DNA from: Salmonella bongori NCTC 12419
GTDB taxonomy: Bacteria; Pseudomonadota; Gammaproteobacteria; Enterobacterales; Enterobacteriaceae
Direction: 5' to 3'
DNA: 64,000 nt
Assembly (NCBI RefSeq): GCF_000252995.1
Contig: NC_015761.1
Location: 186,001-250,000, forward strand
The notes under the pieces were generated by a model. That model was not told the origin of the DNA, ran no database searches, and saw nothing but the letters and a program-made list of their open reading frames with translations. Position numbers and translations under genes: made by a program. Shown here one piece after another: positions 34,754 to 44,621 of this stretch; within the stretch, counting starts at the first letter, position 1; each line of letters starts with the position of its first letter.

Positions 34754-35371
34754 TCAATTCTCATCTAAGGCAAAGGTCGGCAGCTTTAGATGCCAACGTA
34801 TCGCTGCCAGCCGAATAAACAACGTGACGACCATGCCCATCATACTGGCGCTTTCCAGTGGGACTGAAAAGGTATAAAACGCGGTGGCGTGAACGATTCC
34901 ACCAATAATACAGGCTGTGGCATAGATTTCAGTGCGTAGGATCATGGGAATTTCGCGTGCCAGTACATCGCGAATAATCCCGCCACCAACACCGGTAATT
35001 ACGCCCATACACACTGCCACTAAGGGCCCCGTTTCGGCGAGAAAGGCCTTATTCACCCCGATACCGACAAACACTGCCAGCCCAACGGCATCCAGTACTG
35101 GCAGCATCCATTTCGGTAAGCGCCTTGGCTGGCGAACCAGCAGGATAGTCAGCATACTGGTGACCATAGCGACGACCAGATCGGTAGGATCCTTAACCCA
35201 GAATACCGGGCCGTTATCCAGCGCCATATCGCGGATGGTCCCACCGCCGACGGCAGTAACGACGCCGAGTACCAGTACGCCAAACGGGTCCATACGTAAT
35301 TTCCCGGCCAGCAATACGCCAGAGATAGCAAATACAGCCGTGCCTACAATATCCAGCCAATAGACGAGCAT
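34754..35371 (-). CDS. yadS: YadS, TRIC-family inner-membrane protein (UPF0126)
   Basis: A 205-residue protein made of two homologous three-helix halves with seven membrane segments. Each half has a Gly-rich signature: TAVGGGTIRDMAL and TGVGGGIIRDVLA. The fold is that of TRIC-type channels; a glycine-related or cation transport role has been suggested for relatives but is not proven. It follows btuF by 32 bp in the mtnN-btuF-yadS direction. Confidence 0.93.
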   Translation of the reverse strand: MLVYWLDIVGTAVFAISGVLLAGKLRMDPFGVLVLGVVTAVGGGTIRDMALDNGPVFWVKDPTDLVVAMVTSMLTILLVRQPRRLPKWMLPVLDAVGLAVFVGIGVNKAFLAETGPLVAVCMGVITGVGGGIIRDVLAREIPMILRTEIYATACIIGGIVHATAFYTFSVPLESASMMGMVVTLFIRLAAIRWHLKLPTFALDEN

Positions 35372-35403
35372 TGTCGAATCCCCACTGAGAGCCTGGACAG
35401 GCC

Positions 35404-36204
35404 CTAATTCACCTGTGAAAGCGCATTACAGAGTTGTTTTGCGGCGAGGATAATACGCGGGCTTGCGCGTTCAAACCAGTCGCTATTGAGCGGTATAACC
35501 GGAATTTTTAGCAGGTTTCCCCAGTATTGTTCAATTTTGAGAATTTCGCCCGCTTTTCCGGCCACGATAATGGCCTGAGGATGCCTTGCCAGCACCTGCT
35601 CGCGGCTTACCTGCGGCCACGGTACGCGGCTGTCTGCAAAGACGTTTTCTCCGCCGCAGGTCGTCAGAATCTGGTGCTGAATTGACCCTTTACCGCTGGT
35701 AAACAAGGGATTCATGCCAAACTGAAGGAATACACGCTTTTTGGGCTTACTGGCATATCCGGCTTTGAGCGCGGCATACTCCTGCAGTAACGTTTGTGCC
35801 GCCTGGCGCGCTTTTTCTGGCTGTGGACTCCAGGCGGCCAACTGTCGGAGCGCGTCGGCAATCTGTTCGATAGTTACCGCGTCTACCCACATGACTTTAA
35901 TACCTAATGAAGTCAGTTGGTTTACCTGGCGTTCCGCATTACCGCCGCGCCAGGCGACGACCAGATCCGGTTTCAGCGCTACAATGCGCTCCAGATTCAT
36001 TCCCTGCCAGGTAGAGACCTGCTCAATTTTTTGCGCTTCAGGCGGGTAGTCTGAGTAGCTGCTGACGCCAACGGGTGTGATCCCGGCGGCAAAAGCGAGT
36101 TCCGTATTGGCGGGAGAGAGGGTAATTACGCGCGGCGCAGCGTAAAGCCACACCGGGAGCGTAAGCAGCAGGGCGACCAGCGCCCTGAATATTGGCTTAG
36201 CCAT
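35404..36204 (-). CDS. btuF: Periplasmic vitamin B12-binding protein BtuF
   Basis: A 266-residue periplasmic protein delivering cobalamin to the BtuCD importer, whose genes are elsewhere. The signal peptide ends near WLYA (residue 22). The mature protein starts APRVITLSPANTELAF, the typical type III binding-protein fold, with the long backbone helix. The start overlaps the mtnN stop by eight bases, linking B12 uptake to methylthioadenosine recycling, both tied to methionine and radical SAM metabolism. Confidence 0.96.
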   Translation of the reverse strand: MAKPIFRALVALLLTLPVWLYAAPRVITLSPANTELAFAAGITPVGVSSYSDYPPEAQKIEQVSTWQGMNLERIVALKPDLVVAWRGGNAERQVNQLTSLGIKVMWVDAVTIEQIADALRQLAAWSPQPEKARQAAQTLLQEYAALKAGYASKPKKRVFLQFGMNPLFTSGKGSIQHQILTTCGGENVFADSRVPWPQVSREQVLARHPQAIIVAGKAGEILKIEQYWGNLLKIPVIPLNSDWFERASPRIILAAKQLCNALSQVN

Positions 36205-36895
36205 GCGCCAGTTTCTGTACCAGCGTTTCGACCATCAGAGTCGACTGTTTCGCCGCAATCGCAAGGAACTCGTCAAAGCTGAGGTGCGACTGCTGATCGG
36301 CCACGTCAGAGATAGCGCGTACCACCACAAATGGCACCTTGAAGTTATGGCAGACGTGCGCGATAGCAGTGGCTTCCATCTCTACGGCGACCGCTTCGGG
36401 GAAGTTATGCCGGATTTTCGCCAGCCCGACGGAGCCGTTAATAAACGCGTCGCCGCTAACAATAAGGCCGCGTACCGCGTTCAGATTCAGATCTCTGATA
36501 CAGGATTCCGCGGCGGCGATCAGCTTATCATCGGCCTTAAATCCGGCCGGACAGCCCGGTAATTGCCCGTATTCATAGCCGAAAGCGGTCACATCAGCGT
36601 CATGGTAACGCGCTTCGTCAGAGACGACGATATCGCCGACCTTCAGCGTGGACGCCAGACCGCCTGCGGAACCAGTATTGATGATCACGTCCGGCTTGCA
36701 GTGTTCCAGAAGCAACGTTGCGCCCAGCGCCGTCGCGACTTTACCGATACCGGATTTCAGTAACGCCACTTCGGTGCCGTTTAATTGTCCGGTGTAAATT
36801 TCGCAGCCGCCCAGCGTGAGCGTCTGACGGTTGTCAATTTTGTCACGCAGTAGCGTAACTTCTTCTTCCATTGCGCCAATGATGCCGATTTTCAT
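36197..36895 (-). CDS. mtnN: 5'-methylthioadenosine/S-adenosylhomocysteine nucleosidase
   Basis: MtnN (Pfs) cleaves the glycosidic bond of MTA, SAH and 5'-deoxyadenosine, and provides the substrate for LuxS-type AI-2 synthesis. The 232-residue protein starts MKIGIIGAMEEEVTLL with the catalytic Glu12, and carries the purine-binding VEMEATAIAHV and the catalytic Asp in RAISDVAD. It is first gene of the mtnN-btuF-yadS unit and is divergent from dgt. Confidence 0.98.
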   Translation of the reverse strand: MKIGIIGAMEEEVTLLRDKIDNRQTLTLGGCEIYTGQLNGTEVALLKSGIGKVATALGATLLLEHCKPDVIINTGSAGGLASTLKVGDIVVSDEARYHDADVTAFGYEYGQLPGCPAGFKADDKLIAAAESCIRDLNLNAVRGLIVSGDAFINGSVGLAKIRHNFPEAVAVEMEATAIAHVCHNFKVPFVVVRAISDVADQQSHLSFDEFLAIAAKQSTLMVETLVQKLAHG

Positions 36896-36979
36896 AGATT
36901 TACTCGCGATAAGTCAGTTTTGGGGGCATAGTTTAACATGCGCTTATGGGGAAGCGCATTTCTCAGGCGGGGAGAGGAT

Positions 36980-38497
36980 ATGGCATCGATCGATTTCCGA
37001 AATAAAATTAACTGGCATCGTCGTTATCGTTCACCGCAGGGTGCAAAGACGGAGCATGAGATCCTGCGGATTTTTGAAAGCGATCGTGGGCGGATTATCA
37101 ACTCTCCGGCCATTCGCCGTTTACAGCAAAAAACGCAGGTTTTCCCGCTGGAGCGCAATGCTGCGGTACGTACCCGTCTGACGCACTCGATGGAAGTTCA
37201 GCAAGTGGGGCGCTATATTGCGAAAGAGATTTTAAGCCGCCTTAAAGAGCAAAACCGGCTGGAAGAGTACGGTCTGGATGCGCTGACCGGTCCTTTTGAA
37301 AGCATTGTGGAAATGGCGTGCCTGATGCACGATATCGGCAATCCGCCGTTTGGTCATTTTGGCGAGGCGGCGATTAATGACTGGTTTCGTCAGCGGTTGC
37401 ACCCGGAGGATGCGGAAAGTCAGCCGCTCACGCATGACCGCTGCGTGATTTCTGCGTTACGGCTGCGAGAGGGCGAAGAGAGCCTGAACGATATTCGCCG
37501 AAAAATACGCCAGGATATCTGTCATTTTGAAGGTAATGCGCAGGGAATTCGGCTGGTGCATACGCTCATGCGAATGAATCTCACCTGGGCACAGGTCGGC
37601 GGGATTTTAAAATATACCCGCCCGGCATGGTGGCGGGGGCCAGTACCTGACTCCCATTGTTATTTAATGAAGAAACCGGGCTACTATCTTTCTGAAGAGA
37701 AGTATATTGCGAGGTTGCGTAAAGAACTTCAGTTAGCGACTTACAGTCGATTTCCATTAACGTGGATTATGGAAGCTGCTGATGATATTTCTTATTGTGT
37801 CGCCGATCTTGAAGACGCGGTGGAGAAAAGAATCTTTAGCGTTGAACAGTTGTATCATCATTTATATAAAGCATGGGGCCACCATGAGAAGGATTCGTTG
37901 TTTGAGCTGGTGGTGGGAAATGCGTGGGAAAAATCGCGTGCTAATACATTAAGCCGCAGTACTGAAGATCAGTTTTTTATGTATTTACGGGTGAATACGT
38001 TAAATAAACTGGTGCCGTATGCAGCACAGCGTTTTATTGATAATTTGCCGCAAATCTATGCGGGTAACTTCAATTATGCGTTGCTGGAAGATGCCAGCGG
38101 ATTCAGTCGCTTGCTTGAATTATACAAGAACGTGGCGATTGAGCATGTGTTTAGTCATCCGGATGTGGAACAGCTTGAACTACAGGGATACCGGGTAATC
38201 AGCGGGTTGCTGGACATCTATCAGCCGTTATTAGCTATGTCGTCTGGCGATTTTCGTGAGTTGGTGGAAAAAGAGCGGTTAAAGCGTTTTCCGATAGAGT
38301 CACGGCTATTTCAGAAACTCTCCACGCGCCATCGTCTGGCCTACGTGGAGGCGGTCCGTAAATTAGCCGCGGATTCGGCAGAGTATCCGGTGTTGGAATA
38401 TTATTATCGCTGTCGGCTGATTCAGGATTATATCAGCGGTATGACTGACCTTTATGCGTGGGATGAATATCGGCGCCTGATGGCGGTCGAACAGTAA
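36980..38497 (+). CDS. dgt: Deoxyguanosinetriphosphate triphosphohydrolase
   Basis: Dgt hydrolyses dGTP to deoxyguanosine and triphosphate. Start ATG 36980 (MASIDFRNKINWHRRYR) gives the family length of 505 residues and has GGGAGAGG upstream; an upstream ATG adds 14 residues without a ribosome site. HD-domain metal ligands are in RTRLTHSMEV, CLMHDIGNPPFGHFGE and EAADDISYCVADLED. It is divergent from mtnN and precedes degP. Confidence 0.97.
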   Translation: MASIDFRNKINWHRRYRSPQGAKTEHEILRIFESDRGRIINSPAIRRLQQKTQVFPLERNAAVRTRLTHSMEVQQVGRYIAKEILSRLKEQNRLEEYGLDALTGPFESIVEMACLMHDIGNPPFGHFGEAAINDWFRQRLHPEDAESQPLTHDRCVISALRLREGEESLNDIRRKIRQDICHFEGNAQGIRLVHTLMRMNLTWAQVGGILKYTRPAWWRGPVPDSHCYLMKKPGYYLSEEKYIARLRKELQLATYSRFPLTWIMEAADDISYCVADLEDAVEKRIFSVEQLYHHLYKAWGHHEKDSLFELVVGNAWEKSRANTLSRSTEDQFFMYLRVNTLNKLVPYAAQRFIDNLPQIYAGNFNYALLEDASGFSRLLELYKNVAIEHVFSHPDVEQLELQGYRVISGLLDIYQPLLAMSSGDFRELVEKERLKRFPIESRLFQKLSTRHRLAYVEAVRKLAADSAEYPVLEYYYRCRLIQDYISGMTDLYAWDEYRRLMAVEQ

Positions 38498-38554
38498 ATG
38501 GACTTTTGTAAAGATGGACAATAAATTTTTACTTTTTCCAGAAACTTTATTCCG

Positions 38555-38581
38555 GAACTTCGCGTTATAAAATGAATCTGA
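38555..38581 (+). promoter_or_regulatory. Sigma-E promoter of degP
   Basis: GAACTT at 38555-38560 and TCTGA at 38577-38581 are separated by exactly 16 bases, an essentially perfect match to the RpoE consensus. It lies about 45 bp upstream of the degP ATG. Sigma-E control of degP is well established in E. coli and Salmonella. CpxR control is also known, but I could not place its box confidently. Confidence 0.9.
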
Positions 38582-38626
38582 CGTACACAGCAATTTTGCG
38601 TTACCTGTTAATTGAGACTGAAACAC

Positions 38627-40054
38627 ATGAAAAAAACCACATTAGCAATGAGTGCACTGGCTTTGAGTTTAGGTTTGGCATTGTCGCCTCTGTCTGCTAC
38701 GGCGGCTGAGAGTTCGTCTTCAGCCATGACCGCCCAGCAGATGCCAAGCCTGGCGCCGATGCTCGAAAAAGTGATGCCATCGGTGGTCAGTATTAACGTA
38801 GAAGGTAGCACCACGGTGAATACGCCGCGTATGCCGCGTAATTTCCAGCAATTCTTCGGCGATGATTCCCCGTTCTGCCAGGATGGTTCGCCGTTCCAGA
38901 ATTCTCCGTTTTGCCAGGGCGGCGGTAACGGCGGCAATGGCGGTCAACAACAGAAATTCATGGCGTTAGGCTCCGGTGTAATTATTGACGCCGCGAAGGG
39001 CTATGTCGTCACTAATAACCACGTTGTTGATAACGCCAACGTGATTAAAGTTCAGCTTAGCGATGGGCGTAAATTCGACGCCAAAGTGGTAGGCAAAGAT
39101 CCGCGTTCCGATATTGCGCTGATTCAGATTCAGAATCCGAAAAACCTGACCGCGATTAAGATTGCAGATTCCGACGCGTTGCGTGTAGGGGACTATACCG
39201 TGGCTATTGGTAACCCGTTTGGGCTGGGTGAAACGGTCACTTCCGGTATCGTCTCGGCGCTGGGGCGTAGCGGCCTGAACGTTGAAAATTATGAAAACTT
39301 TATCCAGACCGATGCGGCGATTAACCGTGGTAACTCCGGCGGCGCACTGGTGAATCTCAACGGCGAGCTGATCGGTATTAACACCGCGATCCTCGCGCCA
39401 GATGGCGGCAACATTGGTATCGGTTTCGCTATCCCCAGCAATATGGTGAAAAACCTGACGTCGCAGATGGTGGAATATGGCCAGGTGAAACGCGGTGAAC
39501 TGGGGATCATGGGGACGGAGCTGAACTCCGAACTGGCGAAAGCGATGAAAGTCGATGCCCAGCGTGGCGCGTTTGTCAGTCAGGTGATGCCGAACTCGTC
39601 CGCGGCGAAAGCGGGGATTAAAGCCGGAGATGTCATTACCTCCCTGAACGGTAAACCGATCAGCAGCTTTGCGGCGCTGCGCGCTCAGGTCGGCACCATG
39701 CCGGTCGGCAGCAAAATCAGCCTCGGCTTACTGCGTGAAGGTAAAGCGATCACAGTAAATCTGGAACTGCAGCAGAGTAGCCAGAGTCAGGTTGATTCCA
39801 GCACCATTTTCAGCGGTATTGAGGGCGCTGAAATGAGCAATAAAGGCCAGGATAAAGGCGTTGTGGTCAGTAGCGTTAAAGCGAACTCTCCGGCAGCGCA
39901 GATTGGCCTCAAAAAAGGCGATGTTATTATCGGCGCTAACCAACAGCCGGTGAAAAATATTGCCGAGTTGCGCAAAATTCTCGACAGCAAGCCGTCAGTT
40001 CTGGCGCTGAATATTCAGCGTGGCGATAGCTCTATTTATCTGTTAATGCAGTAA
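38627..40054 (+). CDS. degP: Periplasmic serine protease/chaperone DegP (HtrA)
   Basis: A 475-residue protein with a 26-residue signal peptide (LSATAA). The trypsin-like domain has His in TNNHVVD, Asp in RSDIALIQI and the nucleophile Ser237 (precursor numbering) in RGNSGGALV. Two PDZ domains follow (around residues 280-370 and 385-475). The long LA loop is rich in Phe, Gly and Gln with Cys pairs (SPFCQDGSPFQNSPFCQ). DegP degrades misfolded envelope proteins and is a virulence factor in Salmonella. A longer frame from 38612 adds five residues. Confidence 0.98.
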   Translation: MKKTTLAMSALALSLGLALSPLSATAAESSSSAMTAQQMPSLAPMLEKVMPSVVSINVEGSTTVNTPRMPRNFQQFFGDDSPFCQDGSPFQNSPFCQGGGNGGNGGQQQKFMALGSGVIIDAAKGYVVTNNHVVDNANVIKVQLSDGRKFDAKVVGKDPRSDIALIQIQNPKNLTAIKIADSDALRVGDYTVAIGNPFGLGETVTSGIVSALGRSGLNVENYENFIQTDAAINRGNSGGALVNLNGELIGINTAILAPDGGNIGIGFAIPSNMVKNLTSQMVEYGQVKRGELGIMGTELNSELAKAMKVDAQRGAFVSQVMPNSSAAKAGIKAGDVITSLNGKPISSFAALRAQVGTMPVGSKISLGLLREGKAITVNLELQQSSQSQVDSSTIFSGIEGAEMSNKGQDKGVVVSSVKANSPAAQIGLKKGDVIIGANQQPVKNIAELRKILDSKPSVLALNIQRGDSSIYLLMQ

Positions 40055-40064
40055 TCACCCCGTT

Positions 40065-40095
40065 CCCCCTTCCAGCACGGAAGGGGGCGACATTT
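40065..40095 (+). terminator. Intrinsic terminator after degP
   Basis: CCCCCTT (40065-40071) pairs with AAGGGGG (40081-40087), followed after CGACA by TTTTT. It begins 10 bp after the degP stop. Confidence 0.75.
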
Positions 40096-40206
40096 TTCTG
40101 TGAAGCTTTCCACAACTCCATACTTCTCTGTTCCGCTTTGTGCATTTGCACAATGTCGAGATCTGCCATCTTCCTTATGCTTGTGTTCTGCTCACAGGAG
40201 GGATTT

Positions 40207-41364
40207 ATGGCTGGCTGGCATCTTGATACCAAAATGGCGCAGGATATTGTGGCGCGCACTATGCGCATCATTGATACCAATATCAACGTAATGGATGCTC
40301 GCGGGCGCATTATCGGTAGCGGGGATCGAGAACGTATTGGTGAATTGCACGAAGGGGCGCTGCTGGTGCTCTCTCAGGGACGGGTGGTGGATATTGATAG
40401 CGCGGTCGCGCGGCACCTGCACGGAGTACGTCAGGGAATTAATCTCCCATTACGCCTGGAAGGTGAAATTGTCGGGGTGATTGGCCTGACTGGTGAACCG
40501 GAACAGTGGCGTAAATACGGTGAACTGGTTTGTATGACCGCCGAAATGATGCTGGAGCAGTCGCGGCTAATGCACCTTCTGGCGCAGGATAGCCGTCTAC
40601 GCGAAGAACTGGTAATGAACCTGATTCAGGCCGAAGAAAATACGCCGGCACTGGTGGAATGGGCGCAGCGTTTGGGGATCGATTTAAACCAGCCGCGCGT
40701 TGCGGCGGTGGTGGAGGTCGACAGCGGTCAGCTTGGCGTTGACAGCGCCATGACGGAACTTCAGCAGTTACAGAGTGCGCTTACCACGCCGGAACGTAAC
40801 AACCTGATTGCCATTGTTTCTCTCACCGAAATGGTCGTACTCAAGCCAGCCTTAAACGCGTTTGGCCGATGGGATGCTGAGGATCATCGTAAGCGCGTGG
40901 AGCAACTGATCGCCCGTATGAAAGAGAACGGACAGTTACGTTTTCGGGTCGCATTGGGTAATTACTTCACCGGGCCGGGCAGTATTGCCCGCTCATACCG
41001 TACGGCGCGCACGACGATGATGGTGGGCAAGCAGCGGATGCCGGAAAGCCGAAGCTATTTCTATCAGGATTTGATGCTGCCAGTGTTACTGGATAGCCTG
41101 CGCGGCGGCTGGCAGGCCAATGAACTGGCGCGTCCGTTGATAAAACTTAAAGCCATGGATAATAATGGGCTACTGCGCCGAACGTTGACGGCGTGGTTTC
41201 GTCATAATGTACAGCCGCTGGCGACCTCTAAAGCGCTCTTTATTCACCGTAACACGCTGGAATATCGGTTGAATCGTATTTCGGAGTTGACTGGCCTGGA
41301 TTTGGGAAATTTTGACGATCGGCTATTGCTGTATGTAGCGCTACAGCTGGATGAACAGCGTTAA
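40207..41364 (+). CDS. cdaR: Sugar diacid utilisation regulator CdaR
   Basis: A 385-residue activator of D-glucarate, D-galactarate and D-glycerate genes. Start ATG 40207 (MAGWHLDTKMAQDIV) is preceded by AGGAGGG. The N-terminal diacid_rec domain covers about residues 1-135. The C terminus holds a PucR-type helix-turn-helix (LATSKALFIHRNTLEYRLNR) near residues 340-360. The regulated gar and gud genes are elsewhere. A longer frame upstream from 40138 lacks a ribosome site. Confidence 0.96.
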   Translation: MAGWHLDTKMAQDIVARTMRIIDTNINVMDARGRIIGSGDRERIGELHEGALLVLSQGRVVDIDSAVARHLHGVRQGINLPLRLEGEIVGVIGLTGEPEQWRKYGELVCMTAEMMLEQSRLMHLLAQDSRLREELVMNLIQAEENTPALVEWAQRLGIDLNQPRVAAVVEVDSGQLGVDSAMTELQQLQSALTTPERNNLIAIVSLTEMVVLKPALNAFGRWDAEDHRKRVEQLIARMKENGQLRFRVALGNYFTGPGSIARSYRTARTTMMVGKQRMPESRSYFYQDLMLPVLLDSLRGGWQANELARPLIKLKAMDNNGLLRRTLTAWFRHNVQPLATSKALFIHRNTLEYRLNRISELTGLDLGNFDDRLLLYVALQLDEQR

Positions 41365-41386
41365 TTTCGGCAGCGTGGTTCTGGCA

Positions 41387-41420
41387 TGAGCAGTCCGGAT
41401 AAGGCGAAGCCGTCATCCTG
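41387..41420. repeat. REP element between cdaR and the M60 gene
   Basis: A single REP-like unit (AGTCCGGATAAGGCGAAGCC then GTCATCC) in the 100-bp gap between two convergent genes. Confidence 0.6.
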
Positions 41421-41464
41421 CAAAGCAATTTTACAGCGCCCGAAGACGCTGTGATTGGGTAGGG

Positions 41465-44428
41465 TTAATGAGCCGCCAGGCGCTGCATCCCCCGCGCTGT
41501 GATCTGCCAGATAACCTGTTGCGGTTGCGACCAGCTTTCTCTGTTGAACGGATTGCTGATCACCGAGCAGTCTCCTCCTTCGGCATGAAAGACCTCAATC
41601 GTATAATTTTCCTCCAGCCTGCAGGTATCGACATAGCCGTTAAGTTGCACCGAACCTTTTATCGCCTGACGATAAACCACTGCACCGCGCGTATTGTAAA
41701 TCGTCACTGCCGCGTATTCTGTTGCGAAACCACGATGTGGCGTAACTGGACTGGCAGTAAAGATAAAGTGTTTCGCGCCGATATCTATTTCCATACTGGC
41801 AAAAACGTTATCTTTTTCGCCAGTCAGTCGCCAACCGAACTTATCGCCGTATAATACTGCGGTATCGGGCGTCGTATCTTCCTGCGTGGGCGAGTCTGTC
41901 TCCAGTCCATCGCTCACCACACGCCAGCGATTATGCTTTTTCAGTATGATACGTTGATCCGTGGTTTCATTAATGGCGTTACAACGGTATGGCTCGTCAC
42001 AGAACACGTCAATGAACATCCCTTCCTGCAGAACAACCGTATTGCTATCAGCCGGATAGTGAGTAACACCATCATAAGAACGGTTATAGACGGTCCCGCC
42101 AGATTTATCAGTTACCGTAATCGTACTATAGGTCCCGGTATAGTAAGGGTGAGGCTGACCAGCCAGCGTTTTCATCGTCATATGTTGCTGTCGATTATCA
42201 TAAGCCAGCTGACAAAATACTCTGTCGCCTTGTCCTCGCAGATATAGCGTCACGCCTTTACCGATGAATTCGCCCGGCGCGAGGTTATCCGTTGGCAGGA
42301 GATCCGCGCTGGCGTTCATTAATACGCTCCGGGTCGGCTCTTCGAAATGGGAGAGCATGAGCCAGAGATCATTTTTGCTGGCGGCATAAGGTTGCGCCAT
42401 TAACGAGGGGCAGGCGCGGATCGCGTCGGCGCGCAGATTGAACATTGTCAGTAAATCTGCAACAGGATCGTTGTTTAACGCAAAATTATACAGCCCTTCG
42501 CTATCAATACGCAGCAACTGGTACTTCGCTGGCGAAATTAACGAGAGTTCGGCAGGCAACGCTTTCAGACGGCCAGGCTCGGCATGGTAAATATAGAGAT
42601 GGAAATAGCTGCTGAACGGTATGGTTGTTTTTCCTGTGGCGCAGTGAGTGCCGTTCATCTTGTGTTCAAAGATCTTTTCACCGCTGGCGGCTAAGACTGT
42701 AATACTGGCGTATAACGTATTAGCAAAATAGCTGTGCGGCGTGGCGTTATTAACATCCAGAATTAACTGCCGGGCCTCATAATCCACGACTAAGCGGGCG
42801 AAGGGCATATCGGCGTAGCCGAGGAAAATCAGCTGTTCGTTATGGGCCGCGCTATCCTGTAACGCCGTAAAGTTAACGGTAAGGGTATTTTCCCCGCTGC
42901 GAATGACGACATACTCCGCGTCCGGGCGGTATTTCTGTGATCGGCCTTTGGGCAACGTGAGATGATAAATACCAATAGGGATGGCATTTAGCGTGAGCGT
43001 ATGGTCGTCTATCGTCAACGTATAGTGGTTTCCGGCATTGTCGTACAGCGTCAGGGGACGTCCATAAAGTTGCTCAGGCTGTTCGATATTGAGCGTCAGC
43101 GTGAGCGATCCTGTTTTGTTAAGCGGCGCCAGTTCGGCGTTTTCAACCAGCCAGACAAAAGAGTCCAGTCCCAACTGTTGGCGGGCATTTTCCCAGTCAC
43201 GTTCCGGCAATAGATCGTAAAGGGGCCAGACGGGCCTGGTTGCCTGCGCGGCTATCTTCTCACGGGTAAACGTATCGGTCGTTAAGCCGCACAGATGAAT
43301 AAATGGGGTAACATCATGGCCTGACGTGGTGGCAATGGCCTCTGCCAGCATATCGGTAAGATGATGTGCGCAGGGTAAAAACGTTTCACTGTCGCCCAGG
43401 ACACGGTAGTTTTGGTTGAAGGTGCGGAAGGCCGCTGTTCCGGCTTTAAATAGCATCAGCATCAGAAACTGTAGGCGGGCACGAACGCCCCAGCTGTTCA
43501 CGGGCGTGTGATTGCGGATATTCGTGATGAACTTCAGCTCCTGTTCCGGCTGCCGTCCATAATCGTAGAGCCAGCCGTCGGTATAAAGATGATGTTCCTG
43601 GCTCAGGTTACGCTGCTGGAAAAAAGCGGCGTAAATGTTGTTCCAGACTTCCCCGACGGGCAGGTCAGCATCACTCATAAAGGCACCCTGGTAGCCGTGG
43701 CCGATCTCATGCAGAATTGTCCACTGCGTGGCGACATTATCGATCCATCCCTGGCTTAGCGTTGCGGCGGTTTGCGCGCACCACCAGGGCAGATAGTAAG
43801 CCGAACCGACACCATGTTTATCAGCTCTGATGAAATAGCGGTTAGCGATATTCTGGTGAAGCGGTGAAACAGGGGTATCGCTGAGCCCTGTCCAGTCATT
43901 GTAGGTGTCGATCACTTGCGTATAGTAAGCATTCAACGCGGATATGCTGGCGTTGATGACATTGACGCGATCCGTCCTGGGGAGCAGAAAACGCACGCGA
44001 TCCAGCTCCAGCAGTGCAAACGGAGAAGCCTGTTTTTCCCAGGAGAGGAAAAAGGTCTCCTCTGATTGCCCCTTACGCCACTGTGGTAAGTTTATGGTAC
44101 TGGCCGGCTGTTGGTATATCACCGAAAACTCGCCGCCGTGTCCGAAAAAGAGTGTATCGATAAAGGGAACGGAATCCACGGTTGTGCTGATAGTTTGCCA
44201 GTTACTATTCAGTATGAGCGACTTTTCAACATCTGAGTCATTGCATAACAAACGGAGCCTGGCATTACCGGCATCATTTTTCGGCTGGCGGATCCGCAGT
44301 TGCGTATTGGCAGGCAAAATAAATCCTAGTGCCTGGCGGTCGTGCTCACGTCCTTTTTCAAATTTAATGTTATCCAGTCCGGGCGCGGCGGGCAGCGAAT
44401 AACACATCAGTGTGATTTCCTGGGTCAT
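41465..44428 (-). CDS. M60 family (enhancin-like) zinc metallopeptidase with mucin-binding modules
   Basis: A 987-residue protein starting at ATG 44428 with the very strong ribosome site AAAGGAGGT. The M60 gluzincin motif HEIGHGYQG places His240, Glu241 and His244, and the third ligand Glu260 lies in GEVWNN, all conserved positions for active enzymes. Three related blocks of about 100 residues follow (roughly 535-625, 720-818 and 860-957), each with a PH-x-YF-like turn, an ITV strand and a Gly-containing hairpin, resembling the mucin/carbohydrate-binding module of enhancins. Family members degrade mucin-type glycoproteins. No signal peptide or membrane segment is visible, so the export route is unknown. 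It is inserted relative to E. coli between cdaR and yaeH. Confidence 0.85.
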   Translation of the reverse strand: MTQEITLMCYSLPAAPGLDNIKFEKGREHDRQALGFILPANTQLRIRQPKNDAGNARLRLLCNDSDVEKSLILNSNWQTISTTVDSVPFIDTLFFGHGGEFSVIYQQPASTINLPQWRKGQSEETFFLSWEKQASPFALLELDRVRFLLPRTDRVNVINASISALNAYYTQVIDTYNDWTGLSDTPVSPLHQNIANRYFIRADKHGVGSAYYLPWWCAQTAATLSQGWIDNVATQWTILHEIGHGYQGAFMSDADLPVGEVWNNIYAAFFQQRNLSQEHHLYTDGWLYDYGRQPEQELKFITNIRNHTPVNSWGVRARLQFLMLMLFKAGTAAFRTFNQNYRVLGDSETFLPCAHHLTDMLAEAIATTSGHDVTPFIHLCGLTTDTFTREKIAAQATRPVWPLYDLLPERDWENARQQLGLDSFVWLVENAELAPLNKTGSLTLTLNIEQPEQLYGRPLTLYDNAGNHYTLTIDDHTLTLNAIPIGIYHLTLPKGRSQKYRPDAEYVVIRSGENTLTVNFTALQDSAAHNEQLIFLGYADMPFARLVVDYEARQLILDVNNATPHSYFANTLYASITVLAASGEKIFEHKMNGTHCATGKTTIPFSSYFHLYIYHAEPGRLKALPAELSLISPAKYQLLRIDSEGLYNFALNNDPVADLLTMFNLRADAIRACPSLMAQPYAASKNDLWLMLSHFEEPTRSVLMNASADLLPTDNLAPGEFIGKGVTLYLRGQGDRVFCQLAYDNRQQHMTMKTLAGQPHPYYTGTYSTITVTDKSGGTVYNRSYDGVTHYPADSNTVVLQEGMFIDVFCDEPYRCNAINETTDQRIILKKHNRWRVVSDGLETDSPTQEDTTPDTAVLYGDKFGWRLTGEKDNVFASMEIDIGAKHFIFTASPVTPHRGFATEYAAVTIYNTRGAVVYRQAIKGSVQLNGYVDTCRLEENYTIEVFHAEGGDCSVISNPFNRESWSQPQQVIWQITARGMQRLAAH

Positions 44429-44621
44429 ATAACCTCCTTTGATAGGGAGGAGAAACATAGCGTCTTATTTTTAATAATAAATACAAATGGATAGCAAAAT
44501 GACGGATATTGAGTCATCGTGAGGAAGATTGATAAAAAATGGGGGCGTAATAGCGGTTGCTGTGAGACGAATAAGACATCAGCAAAGGGAGAGGGGCCCG
44601 AAATGAAGCCCCGGCAGCGGG

